Origin: Tannerellaceae bacterium | GTDB taxonomy: Bacteria; Bacteroidota; Bacteroidia; Bacteroidales; Tannerellaceae | Length of the DNA stretch: 48,228 nt | Direction of reading: 5' to 3' | Assembly: GCA_031288615.1 (NCBI GenBank) | Contig: JAITRC010000022.1 | Span: 1 to 48,228, forward strand | Shown here: positions 9,381-17,011 of the stretch, piece by piece | How positions within the stretch are numbered: the first letter of the stretch is position 1 | How the letters are laid out: the number at the start of each line of letters is the position of its first letter | Program-made: the position numbers and the translations under genes | The notes under the pieces: generated by a model | What the model saw: only the letters and a program-made list of their open reading frames with translations | Told to the model about the DNA's origin: nothing | Database searches by the model: none

Positions 9381-9405
9381 TATTAACGTTTACTACACTG
9401 TGAAA

Positions 9406-10437
9406 TTACACAAACAAGGTAGGGTTAGAGGTAGCTAGTACCTCCTCAAAAAACTTCACGGCCTCCGGCAAAGACCCTTTAAAGGTACCTCCAGCTGCAT
9501 TTTTATGCCCTCCGCCACTCTCAAAATGGGTAGCAAACAAGTTAACGGGAAAGCTACCTATGGAACGGAAGGATAAGCGTATACATCCAGCCTCCTCTTT
9601 GAGGAAAGCAGAGAAAGAAATACCGTCAATCTCCAGCGGGAGATTGGCAAAGCCTTCGGTATCACCGGGGCGGTGCCCGAATCGATTTTTTTCCGCGTGG
9701 GTCAAGGTAATAAGTGCGGTTTTCCGTTCGGGATAAATTTTCATTTTTTCAGAGAGTAGGTATCCCATCAGCCGAAGCCTTCCTTCTGAAGATGTCCAGT
9801 AGACATTCCTGTAAATCTTATCCTTATCAATGCCAATCTTAATCAACTCCCCGATAATGGTATAGATATCGGGATAGTTGGAACTGTAGGCGAAGGAGCC
9901 GGTATCGGTCATCATCCCTGTATAAACACACTCCGCGATAGGGAGATTAATGGTTTCGAACATACCCATCCGGCAGATGAGGCGGAACACGACTTCGGCA
10001 GTAGAACAAAGATCGGGGCAGGATATCATACATTGACAAAAGCCGGGAAGAGGCGCTATGTGGTGATCAATCAGTATCCGGACAGCATCAGCGGCAAGAA
10101 CAGGCTCAGCGAGCATCCCCAGACGTCGAGGGTCGTTCAAATCCAGGCAAAAGATAAGGTTAGCCTCAGCGATAATCTTATCAATATCGGAGGGATGTTT
10201 TTTATAGATAAGAATGTCGTTGCTTGCGGGCAGCCAGCGGTAAAAGTAAGGGAAGTCATCAGGAAGGACGACAGCGACGTCTTTACCAAGTCCTGTCAGG
10301 AAGAACTTCAGCGCCAAGGAGGAAGCGACCGCATCGCCGTCGGGCGAAGTATGGGCTACGATTACACAACGCCTAGCCCGGTCAATGTGTTTCGTGACTT
10401 CCTTGATAGTCTTTGCCGGAATGATCTGCTTAAGCAT
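9406..10437 (-). CDS. DHH family phosphoesterase, NrnA-like (oligoribonuclease / pAp phosphatase)
   Basis: Predicted DHH-DHHA1 phosphoesterase of 343 residues, related to NrnA enzymes that degrade nano-RNA or dephosphorylate pAp. The open frame extends upstream, but ATG 10437 (MLKQIIPAKTIKEV) is chosen because it fits the family N-terminus and lies 29 bases after a strong promoter. Motifs in order: HTSPDGDAVASSLAL, FCLDLND, the signature LIDHHIAP, and the C-terminal DHHA1 glycine motif SGGGHKNAAGG. All metal-binding Asp/His residues appear intact. The gene begins a likely operon with the DUF4827 lipoprotein, nrdJ and the phosphopantetheinyl transferase. Which of the two reactions dominates cannot be told from sequence. 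Confidence 0.9.
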   Translation of the reverse strand: MLKQIIPAKTIKEVTKHIDRARRCVIVAHTSPDGDAVASSLALKFFLTGLGKDVAVVLPDDFPYFYRWLPASNDILIYKKHPSDIDKIIAEANLIFCLDLNDPRRLGMLAEPVLAADAVRILIDHHIAPLPGFCQCMISCPDLCSTAEVVFRLICRMGMFETINLPIAECVYTGMMTDTGSFAYSSNYPDIYTIIGELIKIGIDKDKIYRNVYWTSSEGRLRLMGYLLSEKMKIYPERKTALITLTHAEKNRFGHRPGDTEGFANLPLEIDGISFSAFLKEEAGCIRLSFRSIGSFPVNLFATHFESGGGHKNAAGGTFKGSLPEAVKFFEEVLATSNPTLFV

Positions 10438-10466
10438 ACTGTAAATTACGATTAACCTTATGCCTG

Positions 10467-10498
10467 CAAAGATAGAGAAAACTTCGTGGTCACTCAAA
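10467..10498 (-). promoter_or_regulatory. Promoter of the nrnA-like/nrdJ operon
   Basis: The minus strand carries TTTG (10498-10495), a 20-base spacer, then TATCTTTG (10474-10467). This matches the full Bacteroidetes TTTG-N19-21-TAnnTTTG promoter and is the best-matched promoter in the window. The start codon at 10437 lies 29 bases downstream. The -33 box overlaps the 3' end of the PorT-like gene. Confidence 0.7.
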
Positions 10499-11194
10499 AT
10501 AGAAAGTGAACACCACCATGCGGGAGGTCGCCTTACGGAGGGAACGGGTATACTTGTCCCGGTCACGATCAATAAGGTCGCGACGATCGGTTTCCAGCAA
10601 ATCGGGGATACCAAAGGCCAGTCGCAACTCGGGGCAGAATTTGAAAAAAGGGAGGTAAAAATCGCAACCCAATCCGACGGTAAGGCCGTAGTCTACCTGC
10701 CGGAGAAGGATGGGGTTGCCTTTTTTGCGTCCGATGTCCAAGGCACCGTAGATACCGCCCAGTAGGTAAGGGCGGTAATTGTTGATACGCATGGAACTGA
10801 ACTTGAAGTCAAGAGGGAGTGTGACGTAATTGGAGCGGGAAGTGGTGCGGAAGAGTTCGCCGGAGTATCGCTCCTTAAAAATGAAGTTACGGTCGCCAAA
10901 GTGTATGGTCGGAGTGATACGGAAATTGACATAGAGATTCATGAAAAAGTCGGCCATCACTCCGACAGAGAAACCAGGTGAATAGGAAGGTATTTCGGCG
11001 AACCACTGTTCTTTGTCAATCACCTTTCCATTATGGTAAAGGATGAGGTCTTGGGCTTGCAGTCCGATATGGAAGCCGAAGTGATAGAGCTTCAGGTCGG
11101 CATATGGCTGGTTTCGCATCGTTTCCTTCTGAGCGGAAGCCGTCAAGGAAAAAAGCGAGCAAAGGATGGCGAAGAGGTAGCAGGGAGGTTTCAT
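10490..11194 (-). CDS. PorT-like outer-membrane beta-barrel protein
   Basis: Predicted outer-membrane barrel of 234 residues in the PorT/OMP_b-brl_2 family. PorT of Porphyromonas gingivalis is needed for type IX secretion, but many Bacteroidales carry homologues without a proven secretion system, so that role is only possible here. ATG 11194 is chosen over upstream starts because it begins a clean signal peptide (MKPPCYLFAILCSLFSL, cleavage near ASAQ). Barrel-like alternation runs throughout, with characteristic PGFSVGVMADFFMN, YVTLPLDFKFSS and NYRPYLLGGIYGA, and the last residues VVFTFYFE end in Phe-x-Phe as expected for barrel insertion. A 206-base region upstream contains a promoter and a strong hairpin. 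Confidence 0.85.
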   Translation of the reverse strand: MKPPCYLFAILCSLFSLTASAQKETMRNQPYADLKLYHFGFHIGLQAQDLILYHNGKVIDKEQWFAEIPSYSPGFSVGVMADFFMNLYVNFRITPTIHFGDRNFIFKERYSGELFRTTSRSNYVTLPLDFKFSSMRINNYRPYLLGGIYGALDIGRKKGNPILLRQVDYGLTVGLGCDFYLPFFKFCPELRLAFGIPDLLETDRRDLIDRDRDKYTRSLRKATSRMVVFTFYFE

Positions 11195-11254
11195 CCGTTG
11201 TCTTTGAAGTAAAGAACGGGAAGAAAGGAAGTTTATTGGGTAGGTATAAAATAT

Positions 11255-11280
11255 CAACGGCTGTCTCACGACAGCCGTTG
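11255..11280 (-). promoter_or_regulatory. Perfect hairpin in the PorT-like gene leader (attenuator or small-RNA terminator)
   Basis: CAACGGCTGT and ACAGCCGTTG form a perfect 10-bp stem around a 6-base loop. On the minus strand the hairpin is followed by ATATTTTATA, a weak U tract. With the promoter-like site at 11329-11359 this would end a transcript of roughly 70-80 bases, or act as an attenuator within a leader of about 130 bases before the PorT-like gene. No sequence of this kind is needed for coding. Confidence 0.5.
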
Positions 11281-11328
11281 ACCAATTGTTAACCTTAAAT
11301 CTAATACTATTATGAAAAAACCACGTCA

Positions 11329-11359
11329 CAAAGGTAGACAGCTTTTTTCTCTTTGCAAG
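11329..11359 (-). promoter_or_regulatory. Promoter upstream of the PorT-like gene leader
   Basis: TACCTTTG (11336-11329, minus) with CTTG 19 bases upstream (11359-11356), a one-mismatch -33 box. The start codon of the PorT-like gene is about 135 bases downstream, so the mRNA would have a long leader. Confidence 0.45.
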
Positions 11360-11400
11360 AAAACTGCCGAAAAACTATGTTCTTGAACATATAAACTTTG

Positions 11401-12354
11401 TTAAACATCTTTCTCTTCATTGTTAACTATCTCATCTACAATGTATTCAGGGCGAGCTTTTATTTCGTCGAAAAGCGTACCCATGTATTGTCCAAGCACA
11501 CCAACGGTGATCAACTGTACGCCACCAAAGAAAATGATGATAGTAATGAGCGAAGTCCACCCTGATTCGGCATGACTGAAGCCGTAAATTTTGCCCAAGG
11601 TGAACCAGATGAGCAAAAAGAAGCCGAGAAAAACGGCGAGAAAGCCTAAACTCATGGCCATTTTGAGGGGTTTTTTGGAGAAATAGAGCAAGGCCTTGGA
11701 AGCGAAAGCGATCATCTTGGCTAAAGGATACTTCGTTTCACCGGCAAGGCGGGGCTGCCTCTCATAGAAAAAAGGCACCTGCTTAAAGCCGACCCAACTG
11801 ATCAGCCCACGAATGTATTTACCGCGTTCGTTCAGGCGGTTGAATTCATTCATAATCTTGCGGTCAATGAGTCGAAAGTCCCCCGTATCAAGGGGGAAGT
11901 GCACCTCACTCATGGTATTCATGGTGCGGTAAAAAAGTTTGGCGCTAACAAGCTTAAAGGAACTTTCCCCTCTACGCAGGCGCCGGACACAGTAGACGGA
12001 GTTGGCCTGCTCACGTTCTTGCAGCTCCAAGATGTCGGGAATGGTTTCGGGAGGATCTTGCAAGTCAGCATCCAGAATGATAGCAAAGTCGGAACGGCAG
12101 TGGTGAATACCGGCCGAGACGGCAGGTTGATGGCCGAAGTTTCTAGAAAAATGCAGGACTTTCACTTGCTTGTCGGCTACCGCTATCTCATTAAGCATCC
12201 GTCGGGAATCATCGGTACTGCCGTCATTGACGTAGATAATCTCCACCTTCCAATGTTCGGGTAAAGCATCCACCACCGCCTTCATACGTCGGTAGGATTC
12301 GAGGATCATCGCCTCTTCGTTGAAACAGGGCACAATCAGGCTTAAGGTCTTCAT
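11401..12354 (-). CDS. Family 2 glycosyltransferase, membrane-anchored (GtrB/DPM1-like)
   Basis: Predicted 317-residue glycosyltransferase that probably transfers a sugar from a nucleotide donor to undecaprenyl phosphate. The GT-A core starts at LSLIVPCFNEEAMI and has YVNDGSTDDS and the metal-binding DADLQDPPE. Two transmembrane helices follow near residues 225-250 and 260-290 (AMSLGFLAVFLGFFLLIWF and SLITIIIFFGGVQLITVGVL), typical of GtrB/ArnC-like enzymes. The sugar and acceptor are unknown. It starts 2 bases after the stop of the unknown 251-residue gene, so the pair is probably cotranscribed. Downstream lies the 206-base region before the PorT-like gene. Confidence 0.92.
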   Translation of the reverse strand: MKTLSLIVPCFNEEAMILESYRRMKAVVDALPEHWKVEIIYVNDGSTDDSRRMLNEIAVADKQVKVLHFSRNFGHQPAVSAGIHHCRSDFAIILDADLQDPPETIPDILELQEREQANSVYCVRRLRRGESSFKLVSAKLFYRTMNTMSEVHFPLDTGDFRLIDRKIMNEFNRLNERGKYIRGLISWVGFKQVPFFYERQPRLAGETKYPLAKMIAFASKALLYFSKKPLKMAMSLGFLAVFLGFFLLIWFTLGKIYGFSHAESGWTSLITIIIFFGGVQLITVGVLGQYMGTLFDEIKARPEYIVDEIVNNEEKDV

Positions 12355-12356
12355 AG

Positions 12357-13112
12357 TTAGGTATTGACACTCAAAGCCTGCTCAATCTCATCTTCGGTCA
12401 TTCTCTTCGCATTAGTTACAAAGATTTGAGGAGAGAGGAAATTCCCGTACTGATTACATTCTTCCACCAGTTTGGTTATCACCCGAAAGAAATCCACCGA
12501 AACGGGGACAAAAATCAGTAGTTCCACGTGCTGCTGTCCTACTTTCAAACGGTCTATCTCACAGCCTTCACTGGAAAGGGAATAGGCAAACTCCTTCTCC
12601 ATAAAACGGCACTGGTAGTCTTCAAAAGGTATATTGTCATTGGATCGGAAGAGGGCAAAAAAGCGCATTCTGTCGCCTTTGCCTCCCAAGCCTGAGGCAA
12701 CTAAGACATGCGGCTCCTCCAGAAACTCCACCTGTAGGCTGATGCTCACCTCCGAAAAAGCCATGCGCACCCAGTCAGCCAACTCGCCTTCGGCCTCACC
12801 AGAATAAGCTTCCAGTTGCCGGTAGGCTCTTATGGTACCGGCCAAGACCAACAAGGCAATGGAATGTTTTTTCTGATTCAGGTCGCTAAGCTCGTCACAT
12901 AAACTTCGGTAAGCCTCATCGGCCTCATCAACGGGTACGGGGCCAATGCCCATACGCTGCCTGGTGATGCGTTCCTGCTGCATAGCCCGGAAATAGGCGG
13001 CCTGCGTCTCTGAGGGAATGACACTACTGACCATATGAAGATGCCCTTCCGCGTGAATGAGTGAGTTTCTGAACCTTTCGAACACTTCCTCTTGCCGATA
13101 CATATTGTTCAT
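12357..13112 (-). CDS. Conserved-looking protein of unknown function (251 aa)
   Basis: Soluble protein of 251 residues with no signal peptide and no membrane segment. No family is recognised. The N-terminal half is helical and polar (VFERFRNSLIHAEGHLHMV, then DEADEAYRSLCDELSDLNQK); the second half looks alpha/beta with hydrophobic strands (HVELLIFVPVSVDFFRVITK). A Gly-rich turn GLGGKGDRMRFF is the only notable motif. An alternative start is the ATG three codons later. The tight spacing (2 bases) to the GT2 glycosyltransferase suggests a shared transcript. A possible -7 element TATTTTTG lies at 13148-13141. Confidence 0.8.
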   Translation of the reverse strand: MNNMYRQEEVFERFRNSLIHAEGHLHMVSSVIPSETQAAYFRAMQQERITRQRMGIGPVPVDEADEAYRSLCDELSDLNQKKHSIALLVLAGTIRAYRQLEAYSGEAEGELADWVRMAFSEVSISLQVEFLEEPHVLVASGLGGKGDRMRFFALFRSNDNIPFEDYQCRFMEKEFAYSLSSEGCEIDRLKVGQQHVELLIFVPVSVDFFRVITKLVEECNQYGNFLSPQIFVTNAKRMTEDEIEQALSVNT

Positions 13113-13140
13113 TAATTGACCCGATAGTTGAGAAGCCGTA

Positions 13141-13148
13141 CAAAAATA
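13141..13148 (-). promoter_or_regulatory. Possible -7 element for the unknown/GT2 gene pair
   Basis: TATTTTTG on the minus strand fits TAnnTTTG, 28 bases before the ATG at 13112; a CTTG lies 18 bases further upstream. It sits just after the thiH stop. Confidence 0.35.
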
Positions 13149-13160
13149 AGGCCTTTCCTG

Positions 13161-14282
13161 TTACTGCAAGCTAAGGTCCCAATCTTTCCACACTACATCA
13201 TAGCCCTGTGCCCGTACGGCGTCCGCTACTTCGGCAGGGCTTCGGGCGTCATTAATCTCCCACTGTTCCAGTTCATTGCGGAAGACGGTGTACCCACCGG
13301 GATCGGTTTTGGAGCCGGCACTTAGGGAGGTGATGCCCAGAGAGGTCAAGGGGTCTCGAAAGGAAGGGCTTTCGCGCGTAGATAAAGTCATCTCTATGTC
13401 TCTGTCGAAGATACGAAAAGCGAAAATAAGCTGCGCCAGCTCCTTGTCACTCATCACCACATTGGGTTTAAATCCCTCACCGGCATGAGGGCGTATGCGC
13501 GGAAAGGAAACGGAGTAAAGGGTCTTCCAATAGTTACGTTGCAAGTATCGCAAATGGCTCGCCATGAGGCTCACGTCAATCCTCCAATCTTCCAGGCCTA
13601 TGAGTATGCCCAGACCAATCTTCCGCATACCGGCGCGCCCCATCCTGTCAAAAGCTTCCAACCGCCAATCGTACTTGGATTTCATGCCTTTGGGGTGGTA
13701 CACCTTATACCTTTCCCGATTATACGTTTCTTGGTAACAATAGACGGCATTGACACCGGCTTTGGCTAACCGGCGGTAGTCCTCCTCCGTGAGGGGTTGT
13801 ACCTCCACAGAGATGGAGGCAAAGAAAGGCCGCACCAGCTCTACGGCGCGCTCCAGGTAATCAATACCGGCCTCACGCGGATTCTCAGCCGTCACGAGGA
13901 GGATGTGCCTAAAATCCCCCATTGCCTTGATGGCTTCCACTTCCTGCAGAATCTGCTCTTCAGTCAGGATGATCCGTCGAATATCGTTCTCATGGTTAAA
14001 GCCGCAATACACACAATGGTTGATACAGGAGTTAGTCAGGTACAAGGGTACATAAAAGCGTATGGTCTTGCCAAACCTTTCCTGCGTATAGCGACGACTC
14101 AAGAGAGCCATCCGCTCCAGATACGGGACAGCGGCAGGGGATACGAGTGCCATAAAATCATCCACACCTCTCCTGTCTTTTGCGAGCGCCCTATCTACGT
14201 CGGCCTCCGTCATACGGTCGATCTTCTCCCTGATACGCTCCCATTCTCCCGCTATTTCTCCCGCAAAACCTTTACTATCCAT
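13161..14282 (-). CDS. thiH: 2-iminoacetate synthase (radical SAM tyrosine lyase)
   Basis: ThiH cleaves tyrosine to dehydroglycine (2-iminoacetate) and p-cresol for assembly of the thiamine thiazole. The frame is open further upstream, but ATG 14282 (MDSKGFAGEIAGEW) gives the normal ThiH length of 373 residues and follows a TACCTTTG element. The radical SAM cluster motif CxxxCxxC is CINHCVYC, followed by GFNHEN. Family blocks include HILLVTAENP, ISVEVQPL, YCYQETYN, YHPKGMKSKYDWRL and GLGILIGLEDWRID. It lacks the C-terminal extension of HydG, making that alternative unlikely. No other thi gene is nearby, unlike the usual thi operons of Bacteroides. It is divergent from an NCS1 permease that may import a thiamine precursor. 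Confidence 0.9.
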   Translation of the reverse strand: MDSKGFAGEIAGEWERIREKIDRMTEADVDRALAKDRRGVDDFMALVSPAAVPYLERMALLSRRYTQERFGKTIRFYVPLYLTNSCINHCVYCGFNHENDIRRIILTEEQILQEVEAIKAMGDFRHILLVTAENPREAGIDYLERAVELVRPFFASISVEVQPLTEEDYRRLAKAGVNAVYCYQETYNRERYKVYHPKGMKSKYDWRLEAFDRMGRAGMRKIGLGILIGLEDWRIDVSLMASHLRYLQRNYWKTLYSVSFPRIRPHAGEGFKPNVVMSDKELAQLIFAFRIFDRDIEMTLSTRESPSFRDPLTSLGITSLSAGSKTDPGGYTVFRNELEQWEINDARSPAEVADAVRAQGYDVVWKDWDLSLQ

Positions 14283-14308
14283 ACTACCTTTCTTTTTCAA
14301 GCCGTCTA

Positions 14309-14316
14309 CAAAGGTA
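14309..14316 (-). promoter_or_regulatory. -7 element for thiH
   Basis: TACCTTTG on the minus strand, 26 bases before ATG 14282. On the plus strand TACCTTCG (14358-14365) is a near match for the divergent permease. The 104-base region between the genes shows no TPP riboswitch. Confidence 0.45.
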
Positions 14317-14386
14317 AAGAAGAAAATGTCCATTCCATAAAATATAGAATATTGCATTACCTTCGTACCCTTTGTTCTCATTGAGT

Positions 14387-15880
14387 ATGAAGTCACAGAT
14401 AGAGGAAAACGGTATCGTCGTACTGACCGACGATGCGATGGAGGAGATAAGGGACTCCCCTTTGTGGAACGAGGATTTTCGTCCGTGCTCAAAGGATGAG
14501 CATACGTGGGGAGCGGGTACATTTTCGTCACTATGGGTGGGGATGTGCCTATGCGTCCCTTCGTACACTATGGCCAGCGGCTTCTTGACGTTGGGGATGA
14601 GCTGGTGGCAGTCGCTGCTGACCATCTTCCTTGGGAGTGTGATTGTACTGATCCCGTTGCTGCTGAACGCAAGTGCAGGGTGTAAATTCGGTATCCCTTT
14701 CCCCATGTTTGCCAAGATATGGTTCGGGAGGAGAGGTTCACATATTCCGGCACTGCTCAGGGGGTTGGTGTCGGCGGGATGGTTTGGGATTAATACCTGG
14801 ATAGGAGCAACGGTTATCGACGACATGCTGTGCATCATATTCGACTCATGGGACGGGGAAGAATCCCACAGGATGATCATCTTCTTTGAGTTCTTGGTGG
14901 TGAATGTGGCAATAGGGGCTAAGGGTCTGCAAGCTATCCGTTCATTCATCAAGATAGCCACCCCGCTGGTGGGCATCTCGGCCTTAAGCCTTTTTGCATG
15001 GGCTATTTCGGAGGGACACGGCTTGGCGCCAATCCTCTCCCACCAGGGTAGCCTATACAAGATGGAGGATTTTTTGGAGATTTTCTTTCCGTGCCTGACG
15101 GTGGTGATCAGTTTCTGGGCGACGGTATCGTTGAATGTTTCGGACTTTACACGTTATAGCGCATCAAATAAGGCGCAGCTCAAAGGTCAAGCCTTCGCAC
15201 TACCGCTGTCAATGACGGCTATTGCGTTCGTGGCAATATGTGTGACGTCGGTGGCGATGGTAACGTTTGGTGAGGCAATATGGTATCCGGAGCAGCTGCT
15301 GATAAAGTTTCCCAAGCCGGTCATTTTCATTGGTGGGATAGTGATTGCACTATCATCCGTCATGGTGAATGTGGTAGCGAACTTGGTAGCACCAGCGAGG
15401 GCGATGGAGAATTTATACCCTCGGCGTTTATCGTTTGCGGCAGGGGCGATGGCTACCGGTGTGGTGGCGGTAGCCATGCAACCGTGGCACAACCTGGAGA
15501 ACTTCGATCATTTCATGTTCGGTATCCTGAACTTTTTCGGGGTGCTGATCGGACCAATGAACGGAATAGCACTGGCGGATTACTGGGTGGTGCGCAAAAA
15601 AAGGATTGAATTGAAGGAACTGTATGCCCCCAATGGAAGGTATAATTACACGGCGGGGTTCAATCTGCATGCCATCGCTTCGCTGGCCTTGGGGATGATC
15701 ATACCGTTGGTAGGCCGCGTGGCACCAGGGTTGAGTTTCATGAGTGAGAACGCGCTGATGTTCGGGCTGGTAATCTCGGGGGCATCGTATATCCTCCTGA
15801 TGCGTGGGGATGCGAGCCTGCTCTCTGCGGAGGACTATGACCGGATTACTATCTACCCCGAAAAATCACAGGCTTTGTAG
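14387..15880 (+). CDS. NCS1 family cytosine/purine/thiamine-type permease
   Basis: Predicted 12-helix symporter of 497 residues in the NCS1 (nucleobase:cation symporter-1) family. ATG 14387 (MKSQIEENGIVVL) is preferred to a TTG five codons upstream. Family signatures at the start are NEDFRPCSKDEHTWGAGTFS and WVGMCLCVPSYTMASGF, then SAGWFGINTWIGA; hydrophobic helices follow to the C-terminus. The substrate cannot be read from the sequence. NCS1 members transport cytosine, purines, allantoin, hydantoins or the thiamine precursor hydroxymethylpyrimidine. The divergent thiH gene makes a thiamine-related substrate attractive, but this is inference. The 3' end overlaps the convergent acyltransferase gene by 15 bases. 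Confidence 0.88.
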   Translation: MKSQIEENGIVVLTDDAMEEIRDSPLWNEDFRPCSKDEHTWGAGTFSSLWVGMCLCVPSYTMASGFLTLGMSWWQSLLTIFLGSVIVLIPLLLNASAGCKFGIPFPMFAKIWFGRRGSHIPALLRGLVSAGWFGINTWIGATVIDDMLCIIFDSWDGEESHRMIIFFEFLVVNVAIGAKGLQAIRSFIKIATPLVGISALSLFAWAISEGHGLAPILSHQGSLYKMEDFLEIFFPCLTVVISFWATVSLNVSDFTRYSASNKAQLKGQAFALPLSMTAIAFVAICVTSVAMVTFGEAIWYPEQLLIKFPKPVIFIGGIVIALSSVMVNVVANLVAPARAMENLYPRRLSFAAGAMATGVVAVAMQPWHNLENFDHFMFGILNFFGVLIGPMNGIALADYWVVRKKRIELKELYAPNGRYNYTAGFNLHAIASLALGMIIPLVGRVAPGLSFMSENALMFGLVISGASYILLMRGDASLLSAEDYDRITIYPEKSQAL

Positions 15881-17008
15881 GGCAATGAGGTGGTTTTTGA
15901 GGGGATTACTGTACATCTCCAGTATCTTGTGACGCAAGAAAGCTTCGTCCTTATCCGGAAGGACTATCTTATCAATCTGCTGCCGGAGATACTCCTCGAA
16001 TTGCGTCTTTTCCCGAGAACTGTAGAGTGACGAGAAGCGCTGGCCTTCGGTAATCAGATCGTAGGCCACGTAATTATTGGCATAGAAGCGGTAAGAGAGG
16101 TGTATCTCCTTGTCAATGGCACCGGCAATGGCGGTGTAGAGTTCCACTTTATCCATATCCTTGTCGAAGCCGGCGAGTACATCATTAATAGGGTGGGCGA
16201 TGGTGATATGGACACGGCCTTTGTAGGAAAGGATGCCTGTTTCCATGTTGAAGAGGTCGTCGCGCGGGTCTTTTTCGAAAGCCGGATTGTCGCGTTTCTG
16301 CTGGTACTCCCTGGCCTTAAGGTAGTCACAGGGGTCAATTTCGTAAGAGAGGGCTATGGGGACGATGTTCAAGGAAAGGAGGTTGTCGATGATGCTCTCC
16401 TGACCTGCCATATTGAGCATTTTGAGGATGCTACCCTGAGTCTGGTCATTGGAATCCTTACAGCGTCCTTCGCGCTGAGCGATCCACACCGACTCGTGCG
16501 TCTCCTTAATCGTATGGTGGATGTATTGGGAAAGGGTGCGGCTGGCTTCGAGCTGCTGCCGGAGGGGGAGACCCCGCTTCACGATAAAGCTGTTGTTCAG
16601 CCGTACCAGGGTTTCAATCCAAGGCCAGACAAGGAGGTTACTGCCGATGGCTATCTGCGTCATCCCTCGCCCGACGTTAAAAAGCATGGTGTTGAGAAAG
16701 GCGGCATCAAGGATGATGTCCCTGTGGTTGGAGATGAAGGTACAGGGATTGACTGCCGCCAGGCGACTGCCGCCGGTGATGTCCAGGGAAAAAGTAGTTG
16801 CATTGGCAATGGCAGTGACTGCGTCATAAGCCAGTACGTGCTTAAACTCTTCTTTCGTGGAGCAGGCGCGCAAAGCTGCAATGAAGGTCTCCTGATCAAA
16901 TTCGGGCTTGATGAAACGCAAGGCGCGGAAAAACGCACTCTCCCCCAAGAGCGACTCAATCGCACGAGGAACTTCCTCACTGTAGAAAGGGCGGATATCT
17001 TCAAACAT
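15866..17008 (-). CDS. Glycerol-3-phosphate-type acyltransferase (PlsC-related)
   Basis: Predicted acyltransferase of 380 residues, annotated in related Bacteroidales as a 1-acyl-glycerol-3-phosphate acyltransferase. The conserved block is FISNHRDIILDAAF, a variant of the NHxxxxD motif, followed by the acceptor-site region NNSFIVKRGLP and the EGRCKDSNDQTQG segment that replaces the classic EGTRS block. No membrane segment is obvious, so it is probably peripheral. Its exact acceptor is uncertain; it could act in phospholipid or ornithine-lipid synthesis. It is the last gene of the rpmH-PASTA-rluD-ddl cluster, starting 3 bases after ddl ends. Confidence 0.8.
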   Translation of the reverse strand: MFEDIRPFYSEEVPRAIESLLGESAFFRALRFIKPEFDQETFIAALRACSTKEEFKHVLAYDAVTAIANATTFSLDITGGSRLAAVNPCTFISNHRDIILDAAFLNTMLFNVGRGMTQIAIGSNLLVWPWIETLVRLNNSFIVKRGLPLRQQLEASRTLSQYIHHTIKETHESVWIAQREGRCKDSNDQTQGSILKMLNMAGQESIIDNLLSLNIVPIALSYEIDPCDYLKAREYQQKRDNPAFEKDPRDDLFNMETGILSYKGRVHITIAHPINDVLAGFDKDMDKVELYTAIAGAIDKEIHLSYRFYANNYVAYDLITEGQRFSSLYSSREKTQFEEYLRQQIDKIVLPDKDEAFLRHKILEMYSNPLKNHLIALQSL

Positions 17009-17011
17009 AAT

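Noticed and set aside
10438..10614. 59-residue N-terminal extension of the NrnA-like protein
   Set aside because: It runs through the strongest promoter in the window and into the PorT-like gene; the family begins near MLKQIIPAKT.
11312..11386. A 24-codon ORF (MKKPRHKGRQLFSL...) opposite the PorT leader
   Set aside because: It has no promoter on that strand and no recognised homologue, and it lies antisense to a better-supported leader and promoter. Not annotated as a gene.
13161..14282. HydG (FeFe-hydrogenase maturase) instead of ThiH
   Set aside because: The protein is 373 residues, lacks the C-terminal HydG extension with its extra cluster-binding Cys, and no hydrogenase or hydE/hydF gene is nearby.
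14283..14386. TPP riboswitch between thiH and the NCS1 permease
   Set aside because: The 104 bases lack the conserved CUGAGA and the matching distal THI-box segment, and the promoters leave only about 20 bases of leader on either side.
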